A stretch of DNA of 33,004 nt from Candidatus Peribacteria bacterium. Lineage in GTDB: Bacteria > Patescibacteriota > Gracilibacteria > Peribacterales > Peribacteraceae. A program made the translations under genes and the position numbers. The stretch lies in contig CALREJ010000007.1 in NCBI GenBank assembly GCA_943355155.1, positions 1 through 33,004 of the forward strand. The letters run 5' to 3'. Within the stretch, counting starts at the first letter, position 1; every line of letters starts with the position of its first letter. Positions 25,289-33,004 of this stretch are shown in pieces. The notes below the pieces were generated by a model, which saw nothing but the letters and a program-made list of their open reading frames with translations, had not been told where the DNA came from and searched no databases.

Positions 25289-26968
25289 TTACGGCTGCAC
25301 CGTAAAGACCGTCCCACTCTCGAGCGGCACATCATTCTCAATCCAGTTGTAGTGTCCCAAACTATCCCCCCAGTGAATGGATCCGGATTTTCCAAGCGTT
25401 CCTGTAGCCGGCAAGACAATACGAACAGTTCCTGTTGTCGCAGTGGATTTGAACGCCACATTTCCATAGATCGAAAACACCAACGGGGAAGTTCCTATTG
25501 TCCGAAACGTCTCAGGTAGCACATCACAGGAATAGTGATTTGACAGAGAATCATCCGCTCCGCACCCCATCTGTTCCACCGGATTTTTCCCGCCAATGCG
25601 CAGATTGGTGACCGAAACGCCGGTCGACTGTAAATCGAATGCAACACTTTCAAGGTTCAGTATTCCACCAGCCATGGTCTCACCCGAGACTGCAAAACTC
25701 CCCAGCAATTTATTCAGCCCGGACGTGATCACCGTCGACTCCGGATCCACTTTTCGTATTTCTGTGATACGGGCATCAGTTGTTTGGTGCTGAGGACGAT
25801 GGAAATTCGTAGGCGGAATATTTTTTGAATTACCGGACGTAGTGCCGTGGACGGTGATAGAAAAATCCTTCACTTCAAAAATTTCATTCGACACTCCTCC
25901 ACTTGCCTTTGCCTTGAGTAATGCCACGATCCCCAGAGAAGTCGGCACATTTTTCTGTAGAACATATGCCTGTTCTGAGCTGACCGTTGCCTTCCATTTC
26001 AAATGATCTGTATTGTTATCGGTCGAGAGTCGCAGCTCTGCAATATGCTTCCCTTGTGCATCCACCAAATACAGTGCGCTCACTGCATGCACTTCGCGAA
26101 ACAGCGTCACATCGACAAAACGTATCGCACTGTCTTCATCGACAGATGTGAATGTCCCGTCAAAGAGAGGTTTACTCTCCTGCCCTACAAGCAAAAAATG
26201 GCTTTGCGAAGGGAAGAGAGAGGTGGAGGATATGGAGGAAGAAGGGACAGAGGATGCAGAAGAAATAGAGGTGATTGAGGAAAAAGATGATGCCGACGAT
26301 TCCGAAGAAGAGCTGCTGCCCTCTTCCGATGAAATTGCTTCACCGCGCTCTGTCATGCGGTACTGCGCGAGCTGATTCTCATTTTTTGCACGGAATGCGG
26401 CTGCCAGTCTGGCGACTTGTCCGCGGGTGAGGGGGGTGTCGTATGGAACGGATTCCGTGAGACTCGTACCTTTCGTATTCGATGCATTCACATACACTTG
26501 ATACCACGGCGTTGTCTGAAACGTGACAGGCGAAGATGAGTAGGCATTCACCAAAATTTTCAGCGCCTCCGCGTAATTCACCGTTTGCTCAGGGTGAAAC
26601 ATTCCGTCGGGATAGCCGGCAATAATGCCGCGATCTTTCGCTAGACACACGAAACGGCTGAACCAATCGGACGCGTGCACATCGGGAAAACAATTCGGCT
26701 GTCCCGAGACTTGACCGCCGATTTCCATGGGGTTACTCAAAAACAGAATCTTCATAAATTCCGCACGATTCACAGATCTCCGTGCATAAAATCTTCCATC
26801 AGGATTGCCACTCACAGCACCGATATTCGTGAGCACATTGATTCCTGCGCGATCTGCCGTCGAAAATTGCGCTTCATCTTTGTACCGCACAGAGCTATCG
26901 GTGAAATCGAGTGCGAATACCGCAAACGGAACGAGAACTGCACCGATGATGACGATCGCGCGCTTCAT
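25289..26968 (-). CDS. S-layer homology (SLH) domain surface protein
   Basis: Signal peptide MKRAIVIIGAVLVPFAVFA; SLH-like DFTDSSVRY...GAVSGNPDGRFYARRSVNRAEFMKILF...FPDVHASDWFSRFVCLAKDRGIIAGYPDGMFHPEQTVNYAEALKILV; Ser-rich linker. Confidence 0.88.
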   Translation of the reverse strand: MKRAIVIIGAVLVPFAVFALDFTDSSVRYKDEAQFSTADRAGINVLTNIGAVSGNPDGRFYARRSVNRAEFMKILFLSNPMEIGGQVSGQPNCFPDVHASDWFSRFVCLAKDRGIIAGYPDGMFHPEQTVNYAEALKILVNAYSSSPVTFQTTPWYQVYVNASNTKGTSLTESVPYDTPLTRGQVARLAAAFRAKNENQLAQYRMTERGEAISSEEGSSSSSESSASSFSSITSISSASSVPSSSISSTSLFPSQSHFLLVGQESKPLFDGTFTSVDEDSAIRFVDVTLFREVHAVSALYLVDAQGKHIAELRLSTDNNTDHLKWKATVSSEQAYVLQKNVPTSLGIVALLKAKASGGVSNEIFEVKDFSITVHGTTSGNSKNIPPTNFHRPQHQTTDARITEIRKVDPESTVITSGLNKLLGSFAVSGETMAGGILNLESVAFDLQSTGVSVTNLRIGGKNPVEQMGCGADDSLSNHYSCDVLPETFRTIGTSPLVFSIYGNVAFKSTATTGTVRIVLPATGTLGKSGSIHWGDSLGHYNWIENDVPLESGTVFTVQP

Positions 26969-27010
26969 GAGGAGGAAAATATAGCACAAGGAACGACGCC
27001 CCGCTTGAAA

Positions 27011-27418
27011 CTACTCGACTAAATTTTTCGGCAGATCAAACGACCACGACATCGAATTCACGGAAATGAAATCGGATTCATATCCATCGAGCGGAAAATT
27101 CTCTGCCGCATTGAACTGCGTGAAAAAGATCCGGCGATCTTCGCTGTCAAATACCTCAAACACAAATTCCGTTCCCTCCGCGTGACCGCCAAGTGTCTGA
27201 AGTGCCTTGTGAAAAGATCCCTGATCCATCGGCTTTTCCAGTCCCTTGAGTTCGGAAAAACCGTCTTTCTTCGGCTCCTTCACCATCATCTTATATTTCG
27301 CACCGATCTTTTTACTAAGTGGCGTTTCAAGCATAAATCCATCACAAAATGCTTTGCCTTTAAAGAAGTGAAAGTCGACCGAAAAGGTCAGGCGGTTTTT
27401 GTCAGTGGAAGGACTCAT
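27011..27418 (-). CDS. Hypothetical protein
   Basis: 135-aa ORF MSPSTDKNRLTFSVDFHFFKGKAFCDGFMLETPLSKKIG... with natural composition. Confidence 0.6.
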   Translation of the reverse strand: MSPSTDKNRLTFSVDFHFFKGKAFCDGFMLETPLSKKIGAKYKMMVKEPKKDGFSELKGLEKPMDQGSFHKALQTLGGHAEGTEFVFEVFDSEDRRIFFTQFNAAENFPLDGYESDFISVNSMSWSFDLPKNLVE

Positions 27419-27508
27419 GCGGGAATGATACCACAGAACACAGCCAGAGATACGCTTGCGCGGTTTGTAAGTTATTGAACAGTCTGCTCGACTGTAGCTG
27501 GATTCATT

Positions 27509-28012
27509 TTATTCAATTTCATAAATCACACTGAACATCGACGCAACCAACTCACGAATCACTGTAAAATCATTGGATTCCCACTTCGTTCTATCGCCCA
27601 AAACAATCGCAAGGTTATACAACAACAATGCATGCTGCTCTTTGGCTCCTGCAATTTCTTCCCAACGATGCTTGGGGAAATATTCATGAAGAATGCCCGG
27701 CAGATCATCCTCAAGCACCAGTGCATGATTGATAAGTAAAAACATAATCAGTGTCATGACGCTCAAACGTTTATTGCCATTCGAAAAATACTGTGAGCCA
27801 GAAATGCTGCAGATAAGGTATGCACATTTCTCCTCGAATGAGGGATAATAGACATCGTTTTGCACAAATTCGAGAACCTTCTCCAGCTCAGCCATGCCAT
27901 TCGCTTCATCCTCATAATTAGGTGCCGGTTCATTGGCAGTCAATTCAGCATAAATGAACCGAAAACCAACTTTTCGAAATGCAGCCAAATCAAGATACTG
28001 TATCGGCTTCAT
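27509..28012 (-). CDS. Fic/Doc-family protein with substituted motif histidine
   Basis: YPSFEEKCAYLICSISGSQYFSNGNKRLSVMTLIMFLLINHALVLEDD; GNKR core of the Fic motif, with Gln where HxFx(D/E/N)GNKR has His. Confidence 0.75.
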   Translation of the reverse strand: MKPIQYLDLAAFRKVGFRFIYAELTANEPAPNYEDEANGMAELEKVLEFVQNDVYYPSFEEKCAYLICSISGSQYFSNGNKRLSVMTLIMFLLINHALVLEDDLPGILHEYFPKHRWEEIAGAKEQHALLLYNLAIVLGDRTKWESNDFTVIRELVASMFSVIYEIE

Positions 28013-28155
28013 CGCTTCGCAAGCTCCTGAATCACCAGCCGATAACTCACATCCAAATCGCCGACGTTATCCGGCAATTTTTTGTATCGTGGCTGATCAT
28101 TCGCCTCGCGACGATCGTTCTTTTTTGTGAGCCGTCGGATGAAACGCTTTAGCAT
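28009..28155 (-). CDS. Small basic protein overlapping the Fic/Doc-like gene; possible cognate partner
   Basis: MLKRFIRRLTKKNDRREANDQPRYKKLPDNVGDLDVSYRLVIQELAKR; ATGA overlap with the Fic-like start. Confidence 0.55.
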   Translation of the reverse strand: MLKRFIRRLTKKNDRREANDQPRYKKLPDNVGDLDVSYRLVIQELAKR

Positions 28156-28250
28156 GACCGGATTATATGCTGAAGAGGAAATACAGGCAATAAATCCGCC
28201 CGCATTTTTGTTTCCTGCGACGGTACACATGAATGTAAGCTGTACACAGT

Positions 28251-28325
28251 GGCCCTGTAGTTCAACAGATAGAACGGCCCTCTCCTAAGGGGCAAATACT
28301 GGTGCGATTCCAGTCGGGGCTACCA
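28251..28325 (+). tRNA. tRNA-Arg (anticodon CCT), CCA encoded
   Basis: Hand fold: acceptor GGCCCTG/CGGGGCT, D stem GTTC/GAAC, anticodon arm GCCCT-CTCCTAA-GGGGC, T arm ACTGG-TGCGATT-CCAGT, ending ACCA. Confidence 0.93.
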
Positions 28326-28398
28326 TTCGACTCGCTCCGCTCGCTCATGGTCTACGCGCTTTGCGCTCCGGCCACTTTTTAATCATGCGAGTCGAATG
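28324..28398. repeat. Perfect 12-bp inverted repeat starting in the tRNA CCA end
   Basis: CATTCGACTCGC (28324-28335) and GCGAGTCGAATG (28387-28398); internal GCGC-TTT-GCGC hairpin. Confidence 0.75.
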
Positions 28399-28446
28399 AC
28401 AGTGAGTCCTTCGGCGTTCTCAGGACAGGCTCCGCCGAACTGCCCT

Positions 28447-29058
28447 TTAATTTAGAACTTTCAGAAAGCTCCCCAAAGCAAAGGCCGTGATGCCGATCGC
28501 ACTTATCATGTTGAGTGCGAGAATGGACTTTGGATTCTGAAAAAATCCCCGCAGAATCCATGCGGTAAGTCCTATTATGAGTTGGCCGGTCAGGCTTCCC
28601 AGAAATAAACAGAATGCAAAGAGCAGAACTCCGCCGATTGACTGAATGCCGGTCATAAAACTCAGAAATCCCAAAAAAACTGCAACCGTCATCGGATTAT
28701 GTATGGTGAGTGCATACGCTGAGATGAAATCATTTCCACTCCCTTTCGCCGCACTGCTCTGAATTTTTTTCTGATACGCCTTGAGAGCTCCATACGAAAT
28801 ATAGAGTGCTAATCCCAGCAAAACGATACCCGAAAATACATGAACAGAGCGATCATATTTCTCAACGAAGAGAAGCACTGAAGCCCCAACAGTGCACGCG
28901 ACGATTGCGAAGGTAAAGTCAGCAAGCGCAACGCCAAGCGATGTCACGATGGCGCATTTCATCCCTTTCGTGATGGCGCGTTGCGCGATGAGTAATGAAA
29001 TAGGACCAATCGTCAGAGCGATCGTCAGGCCAATGAAATACACTTTGAATATGTTCAT
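28447..29058 (-). CDS. LysE/RhtB-family exporter
   Basis: FIGLTIALTIGPISLLIAQRAITKGMKCAIVTSLGVALADFTFAIVACTVGASVLL...; multi-TM with the LysE-type GP motif. Confidence 0.85.
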   Translation of the reverse strand: MNIFKVYFIGLTIALTIGPISLLIAQRAITKGMKCAIVTSLGVALADFTFAIVACTVGASVLLFVEKYDRSVHVFSGIVLLGLALYISYGALKAYQKKIQSSAAKGSGNDFISAYALTIHNPMTVAVFLGFLSFMTGIQSIGGVLLFAFCLFLGSLTGQLIIGLTAWILRGFFQNPKSILALNMISAIGITAFALGSFLKVLN

Positions 29059-29078
29059 ACATTCCATACTACCTAGCC

Positions 29079-29609
29079 TCACCCCCCAAACACCACCACC
29101 TCCCGTCCCTCCGCCCCAAAACTTCCTTTCAGTTTGTATTCCTTCACATGTTCCTTATCGAGCGCGCCGCAGAGTTTGAGGACTTCGGGGTGCAGGCTGC
29201 CGTCTGCTGCGGGGACGATGATCAGCATGCGCGGATCGACTTCGTCGAGGAGGGTTTGGCAACGCTTCGCGTCTTCTGCGGGGAGGACAAGGACATCGAT
29301 ATCGCCGAGGCGTTCGATATCTTCATCGTGCCAATCTTCGAGTGGGGAAGCGGGGAACGCGAAGCGGACGTCATCGACGGTAATCATGAATGACACTTTT
29401 TGTCCTTCGAGCTGACCGATCCCGCGCACCGTGATCCCTGCGACATCGTATTCACCCGGCCATGAAATGACATGTGGCAAAGGATTTTCCTCGGGTGCCG
29501 GCAAAAAATTGAGGACGTCGGCATCGATCTTCAACGGAAACACGACGAACGGACGTGGTCCGCCGCTGACTTTCAGACTGCTACTGCCGAGGGAAGTGAT
29601 GGTAAGCAT
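29079..29609 (-). CDS. Metallo-beta-lactamase-fold-like protein apparently lacking the HxHxDH motif
   Basis: MLTITSLGSSSLKVSGGPRPFVVFPLK...HVISWPGEYDVAGITVRGIGQ...LGDIDVLVLPAEDAKRCQTLLDEVDPRMLIIVPA; UlaG/MBL-like arrangement without metal ligands. Confidence 0.6.
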   Translation of the reverse strand: MLTITSLGSSSLKVSGGPRPFVVFPLKIDADVLNFLPAPEENPLPHVISWPGEYDVAGITVRGIGQLEGQKVSFMITVDDVRFAFPASPLEDWHDEDIERLGDIDVLVLPAEDAKRCQTLLDEVDPRMLIIVPAADGSLHPEVLKLCGALDKEHVKEYKLKGSFGAEGREVVVFGG

Positions 29610-29677
29610 CGGGTGGAGTGTACAGCATCAATAAGAAGTGTTCCAGAGCCAAAAATGTCTACTTCATACGAAGATCC

Positions 29678-29789
29678 AAGAAGCAAGATACAAGAGACAA
29701 ACAAGAAGTAAGGCATAAGGAAAAAATGTATAACTTTATCCTTGTTTCTTGAATATTGTTTGCATCTTGTGTCTTGTCTCTTGCTTCTT
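29678..29789. repeat. AAGA/ACAAG-rich long imperfect inverted repeat at the murA 3' end
   Basis: AAGAAGCAAGATACAAGAGACAA (29678-29700) versus TTGTGTCTTGTCTCTTGCTTCTT (29767-29789), 21/23 complementary; arms continue inward imperfectly. Confidence 0.7.
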
Positions 29790-31059
29790 ACGCGTCAACA
29801 ACGACGCGTTCAATCTTCGCTCCCACCGATCTCAATTTTTCATCCAAGCGGTCATACCCGCGTTCGATGTAGCGGACGTCGGTGATGGTGGTTTGGCCTT
29901 CGGCGCAGAGTCCTGCGAGCACCATTGCGGCACCGGCGCGGATATCGTTACTGGCGACTTGCCGGCCTTTCAACTGAGTGGGTCCGATGATGAGTGCCTG
30001 ATGCGCATTGAGCACCTCCACATGGGCGCCCATTTTTTCAAGTTCATACAGATACGCGAGTCGGCCTTCGTACAGACGCTCGAACATGCGGCTCACTCCC
30101 TTCGCCTGCGTCATCGCTACACCCAGAGGCGCCTGAAGATCGGTCGGAAAACCGGGATGAATGTTCGTGCGAATATTCATTGCGTTTAAAAATGAAAGTT
30201 CGCCATCGACGAGCAATGTCTTTTCATCTTTATTATATTTCCACACTCCACCCGCGCGCTTCACGGTATCGAGAAAAGTGATGAGTTGTTCTTCATCGAT
30301 ATCGCGAAGTCGCAATTTCCCACGCGTGACGAGCGCTGCAACGACCATGCATCCGGCCTCGAGATAATCGAACGGAACGCGGTGCTCGGTTGCACGCAGA
30401 TTTTTGTTTCCGCGGATAATCACCGTATGCGTGCCGATGCCTTCAATCTGCGCTCCCATGCCCTGCGCCATGCGAGCCACCTCCTGTACGTGCGGTTCGC
30501 CTGCAGCGAGGTCAATGCGCGTCTCACCGTCCAGAATGCTGGCGGCAAGAATCGCGTTCTCGGTTGCAGTAACAGAGAACTCAGGGAGGATCACGTGTGT
30601 TGGCTTCAGTGTTCCCTGTAAGTGCAGAACCTCCGGCGTGCTCATATTCTCCGCACCCATTTGTTCGAGTGCGAGCACATGCGCCTCGACCGGACGTTTC
30701 CCAAGCACGCATCCGCCGGGATAACTCATCTCGACCACTCCGAACCTCGCAAGCAACGGTCCAAGAAGAACGATGGATCCGCGCAGTCGCGACACAAGTT
30801 CAGATGGAATAGGCTTGCTGATAAGTTTTGTCGTATCAATCCGCACCGTTCCATTTTGAAAACTCGTCGTCGCTCCGAGGAATTCTAAAATCTGGAGCAT
30901 CAGTTCTGTGTCCCGAAGTCTTGGGACGTTATGGAGAATCGTCACCCCCGACACCAGCACGCTCGCCGCGATCATAGGGAGCGCCGCGTTTTTGGATCCA
31001 CTGATCGTCACTTCGCCCTGGAGCGGGATGCCGCCGGTGATGTGGTAACGGATGTCCAT
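29788..31059 (-). CDS. murA: UDP-N-acetylglucosamine 1-carboxyvinyltransferase
   Basis: ITGGIPLQGEVTISGSKNAALPMIAASVL...; YPGGCVLGKRPVEAHV with the active-site Cys; RAGAAMVLAGLCAEG. Confidence 0.96.
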   Translation of the reverse strand: MDIRYHITGGIPLQGEVTISGSKNAALPMIAASVLVSGVTILHNVPRLRDTELMLQILEFLGATTSFQNGTVRIDTTKLISKPIPSELVSRLRGSIVLLGPLLARFGVVEMSYPGGCVLGKRPVEAHVLALEQMGAENMSTPEVLHLQGTLKPTHVILPEFSVTATENAILAASILDGETRIDLAAGEPHVQEVARMAQGMGAQIEGIGTHTVIIRGNKNLRATEHRVPFDYLEAGCMVVAALVTRGKLRLRDIDEEQLITFLDTVKRAGGVWKYNKDEKTLLVDGELSFLNAMNIRTNIHPGFPTDLQAPLGVAMTQAKGVSRMFERLYEGRLAYLYELEKMGAHVEVLNAHQALIIGPTQLKGRQVASNDIRAGAAMVLAGLCAEGQTTITDVRYIERGYDRLDEKLRSVGAKIERVVVDA

Positions 31060-31161
31060 GGACGACTCAGTGTAGCGGAAAATATGGAGAGGCGAATGCG
31101 GAATAGGCGCTTAAAATGACATTTTCTATTAAAAATACCTATCAAACCCATTTCCTGCGAT

Positions 31162-31312
31162 GCCGCACCCAGGAACGGGTGCTGCTAGATTGATTGTAAA
31201 AACCACTACAGAAACGCCGCAGCCGCCCTTCGGCTTACTCAAGATAAACTCCGGGCTGCTGCTGGTTTGATTATAACAACCACCACAGTAGCACCCGTTC
31301 CCGGGTGCGGCG
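31162..31312. repeat. Second REP-like family cluster (CACCCG hairpins with GTAG/GCAG foot)
   Basis: gccgcacccaggaacgggtgctgc (31162-31185), gccgcagccgcccttcggctta (31216-31237), gtagcacccgttcccgggtgcggcg (31288-31312). Confidence 0.75.
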
Positions 31313-31331
31313 TTTTCATCGAAAAGCATGT

Positions 31332-32297
31332 TCACTTCTCAATTTGTAACGCAAACTCTTCTGTCATGAGTTGCCGATTCGCATTCGTCCGCAGTCCTTC
31401 GGAAAGATGTGAAAGCGCTCGCTCCTGTTCCGGTTTGTAATTCGTGGTTTCACGGAGTGCGAGTGCGAGGTGAAAGAGGAATCGATCGGACTCGGGTCCG
31501 CGTTCGAAGAGGGGTTTGAGTGCCATCATTCTGTCGATCGAGCTAGAATCTTCCCAGAACGCGAGAGCAGTGTCGTGGAGTGTGTGTTCGATGCGGAGGA
31601 GATCGGGGTCACGAAGGAGTTTAATTGCTGTGCCCGGGGCGCCTTGTGCAAGGTGGAGGATAAAGCTGCGATCTTCTTCCGGCGTATCTTTGAGAAGAGA
31701 AATGATGTCTTTATCCGCGACGCGCTGGAACCGAAGCACGCGAGAACGAGAGAGGATGGTTGGGATCACCGTCGCGAGCGTGTCTGTTGTGAGCAGAAAG
31801 ACACGTCCGGGTGGAGGCTCTTCGAGAATTTTAAGAAAGGAATTCGCCGCAGATTCATTCATGCGTTCGATGCCGCGGATAAAACAGAAACGAAATTTTC
31901 CATCTCCACTTTCCTGCAAACGCATTTGGATCTCGCGCACATCGTCGATCCCAATCGTATCCGTTTTCATCGTCGGTGTTTTTGCGCGGTGCTGCTGGGG
32001 CACGTTTGTGGACTGCGCGATGATATCGAAATCTTCACATTGTTCCTCGATCCACAGTTGATCGAGTGACAAAAAATCTGCATGAATGAGGCGTTCAAGT
32101 TCATGATCAATCACTTCTTTTTCTTCGGGCGTTTTTTTATCAGTCAAAATTTCCCGCGCAAACCATTTCGCAATTGTACTTTTTCCAAGACTCGGACTCC
32201 CCGCAAATAAATACGCATGCGCGATGTTCCCGCTCTCGATATCTTGTGCGAGTTCAGTGATCTGCCGTGCGTGGCCGATGAGGGGGTGGGGGGGCAT
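31332..32297 (-). CDS. holB: DNA polymerase III delta-prime subunit
   Basis: MPPHPLIGHARQITELAQDIESGNIAHAYLFAGSPSLGKSTIAKWFA...IGIDDVREIQMRLQ...IRGIERMNESAANSFLKILEEPPPGRVFLLTT...ILSRSRVLRFQR. Confidence 0.92.
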   Translation of the reverse strand: MPPHPLIGHARQITELAQDIESGNIAHAYLFAGSPSLGKSTIAKWFAREILTDKKTPEEKEVIDHELERLIHADFLSLDQLWIEEQCEDFDIIAQSTNVPQQHRAKTPTMKTDTIGIDDVREIQMRLQESGDGKFRFCFIRGIERMNESAANSFLKILEEPPPGRVFLLTTDTLATVIPTILSRSRVLRFQRVADKDIISLLKDTPEEDRSFILHLAQGAPGTAIKLLRDPDLLRIEHTLHDTALAFWEDSSSIDRMMALKPLFERGPESDRFLFHLALALRETTNYKPEQERALSHLSEGLRTNANRQLMTEEFALQIEK

Positions 32298-32317
32298 GGA
32301 TGAACATGATAGCAGAA

Positions 32318-32384
32318 CGCCGCACCCGCGAAGGGGTGCTACTAAAAAATTTTAACAACACAGCAGCAGCCGTTCCCGGCTGCG
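32318..32384. repeat. Second REP-like family, inverted pair upstream of holB
   Basis: cgccgcacccgcgaaggggtgctact ... cagcagccgttcccggctgcg; mirrors elements at 31162-31312. Confidence 0.72.
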
Positions 32385-32404
32385 AAAATACAATAACTGC
32401 ACAA

Positions 32405-32734
32405 TCAACCCATCCGCCCCCGCACCAACGTCACAATATTTTCAATCACCGCATTCAACCCCGTATGAATCGCCTGATTTTTGACGTGGACCAATGTGTA
32501 CCCAAGTCCCAAAAAACATTCCTCGCGCATCGAGTCGTTTTCCTCCCGATACGAATGCATGGCGTCATCAACCTCCACAATCACCCCCGCCTCCGCACAG
32601 AAAAAATCCACGACATATCCATTGATCGAGCACTGCTTTTTGAAGGTCGCACCCATGAGCGCGCGATTTTTTAGCTTCTTCCAGAGTAGTGATTCCGCGC
32701 GGGTTTCAGGTTCTTCGGTTTGAGAATTTCGCAT
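32405..32734 (-). CDS. DUF559-type (Vsr/endonuclease-like) protein
   Basis: ETRAESLLWKKLKNRALMGATFKKQCSINGYVVDFFCAEAGVIVEVDDAMHSYREENDSMREECFLGLGYTLVHVKNQAI. Confidence 0.85.
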   Translation of the reverse strand: MRNSQTEEPETRAESLLWKKLKNRALMGATFKKQCSINGYVVDFFCAEAGVIVEVDDAMHSYREENDSMREECFLGLGYTLVHVKNQAIHTGLNAVIENIVTLVRGRMG

Positions 32735-32915
32735 GTATTTACGATACACGTTGTTTTTGGACACGCATAAAATGAGAAAGAGGAAATGGGATTGTGGCCC
32801 AACTGGATTGAAGAAAGGCGTTCTGTGGGGGTGTGGAACTCATCATTTTTTCTGTATTGCTGAGTTCTAAAACGAATCCGAACACCTGAGGTAGATCCTC
32901 TACCCTGTTGTTCCT

Positions 32916-33004
32916 ATGGTTCATCACAAGAAGTTGTCGTCAGAAGAGCGTTCAGTGCTCGCTGCATTCCTGCAAGAAGGATTGTCCTTTCGGAAGATTG
33001 CAGG
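32916..33004 (+). mobile_element. IS30-like transposase, N-terminal start, truncated by window edge
   Basis: MVHHKKLSSEERSVLAAFLQEGLSFRKIAG..., resembling the IS30-family N-terminal HTH. Confidence 0.7.

Noticed and set aside
26210-26340. Acidic plus-strand ORF (EEEGTEDAEEIEVIEEKDDADDSEEE)
   Set aside because: Antisense of the Ser-rich linker in the SLH protein.
28251-28398. Integrative element att site at the tRNA
   Set aside because: No integrase and no direct repeat of the tRNA 3' end seen in the window; only the inverted repeat is supported.
31129-31335. 68-aa ORF (MNMLFDENAAPGNGCYCGGCYNQ...)
   Set aside because: Consists almost entirely of REP-like hairpin sequence downstream of holB; translation is incidental.
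1-33004. CRISPR array
   Set aside because: No regularly spaced direct repeats with unique spacers and no cas genes; the repeats seen are dispersed palindromes.

Overview
This 33-kb window looks like a bacterial chromosome segment with compact, partly overlapping housekeeping genes. The gene content suggests a Candidate Phyla Radiation-like organism, but that is inference. Confident calls are serS, uvrB, a galU-type pyrophosphorylase, an Hsp20, recJ, dnaJ, murA, a holB-type delta-prime subunit and tRNA-Arg(CCT). Also present are a GT4 glycosyltransferase plus PGRP/amidase pair, an SLH-domain protein, a TSP3-repeat protein, a LysE-type exporter, a DUF559-type protein and the start of an IS30-like transposase at the right edge. 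Two accessory themes stand out. (1) An intact RAYT (REP-associated Y1/HUH transposase, 13449-14078 minus) lies among REP hairpins carrying the GTAG foot motif. Two full-length 107-bp REPINs are present, and one sits in-frame inside the RAYT's own coding sequence. Other dispersed palindromic repeat families also lie in-frame inside recJ and the glycosyltransferase, and a second REP-like family brackets holB. (2) A three-gene ATGA-overlapping operon (5150-13391) sits behind a near-consensus, apparently leaderless promoter. It encodes a 2422-aa protein with a glycine/alanine-rich hydrophobic segment and two HD-phosphohydrolase-like motif sets, flanked by two small proteins I cannot assign. Smaller curiosities are a decayed yafQ toxin relic, a Fic/Doc-like protein with a substituted motif His next to a small partner gene, a duplicated uvrB 3' tail, a kinase-like protein with a degenerate P-loop paired with a lone receiver domain, and several long inverted repeats.
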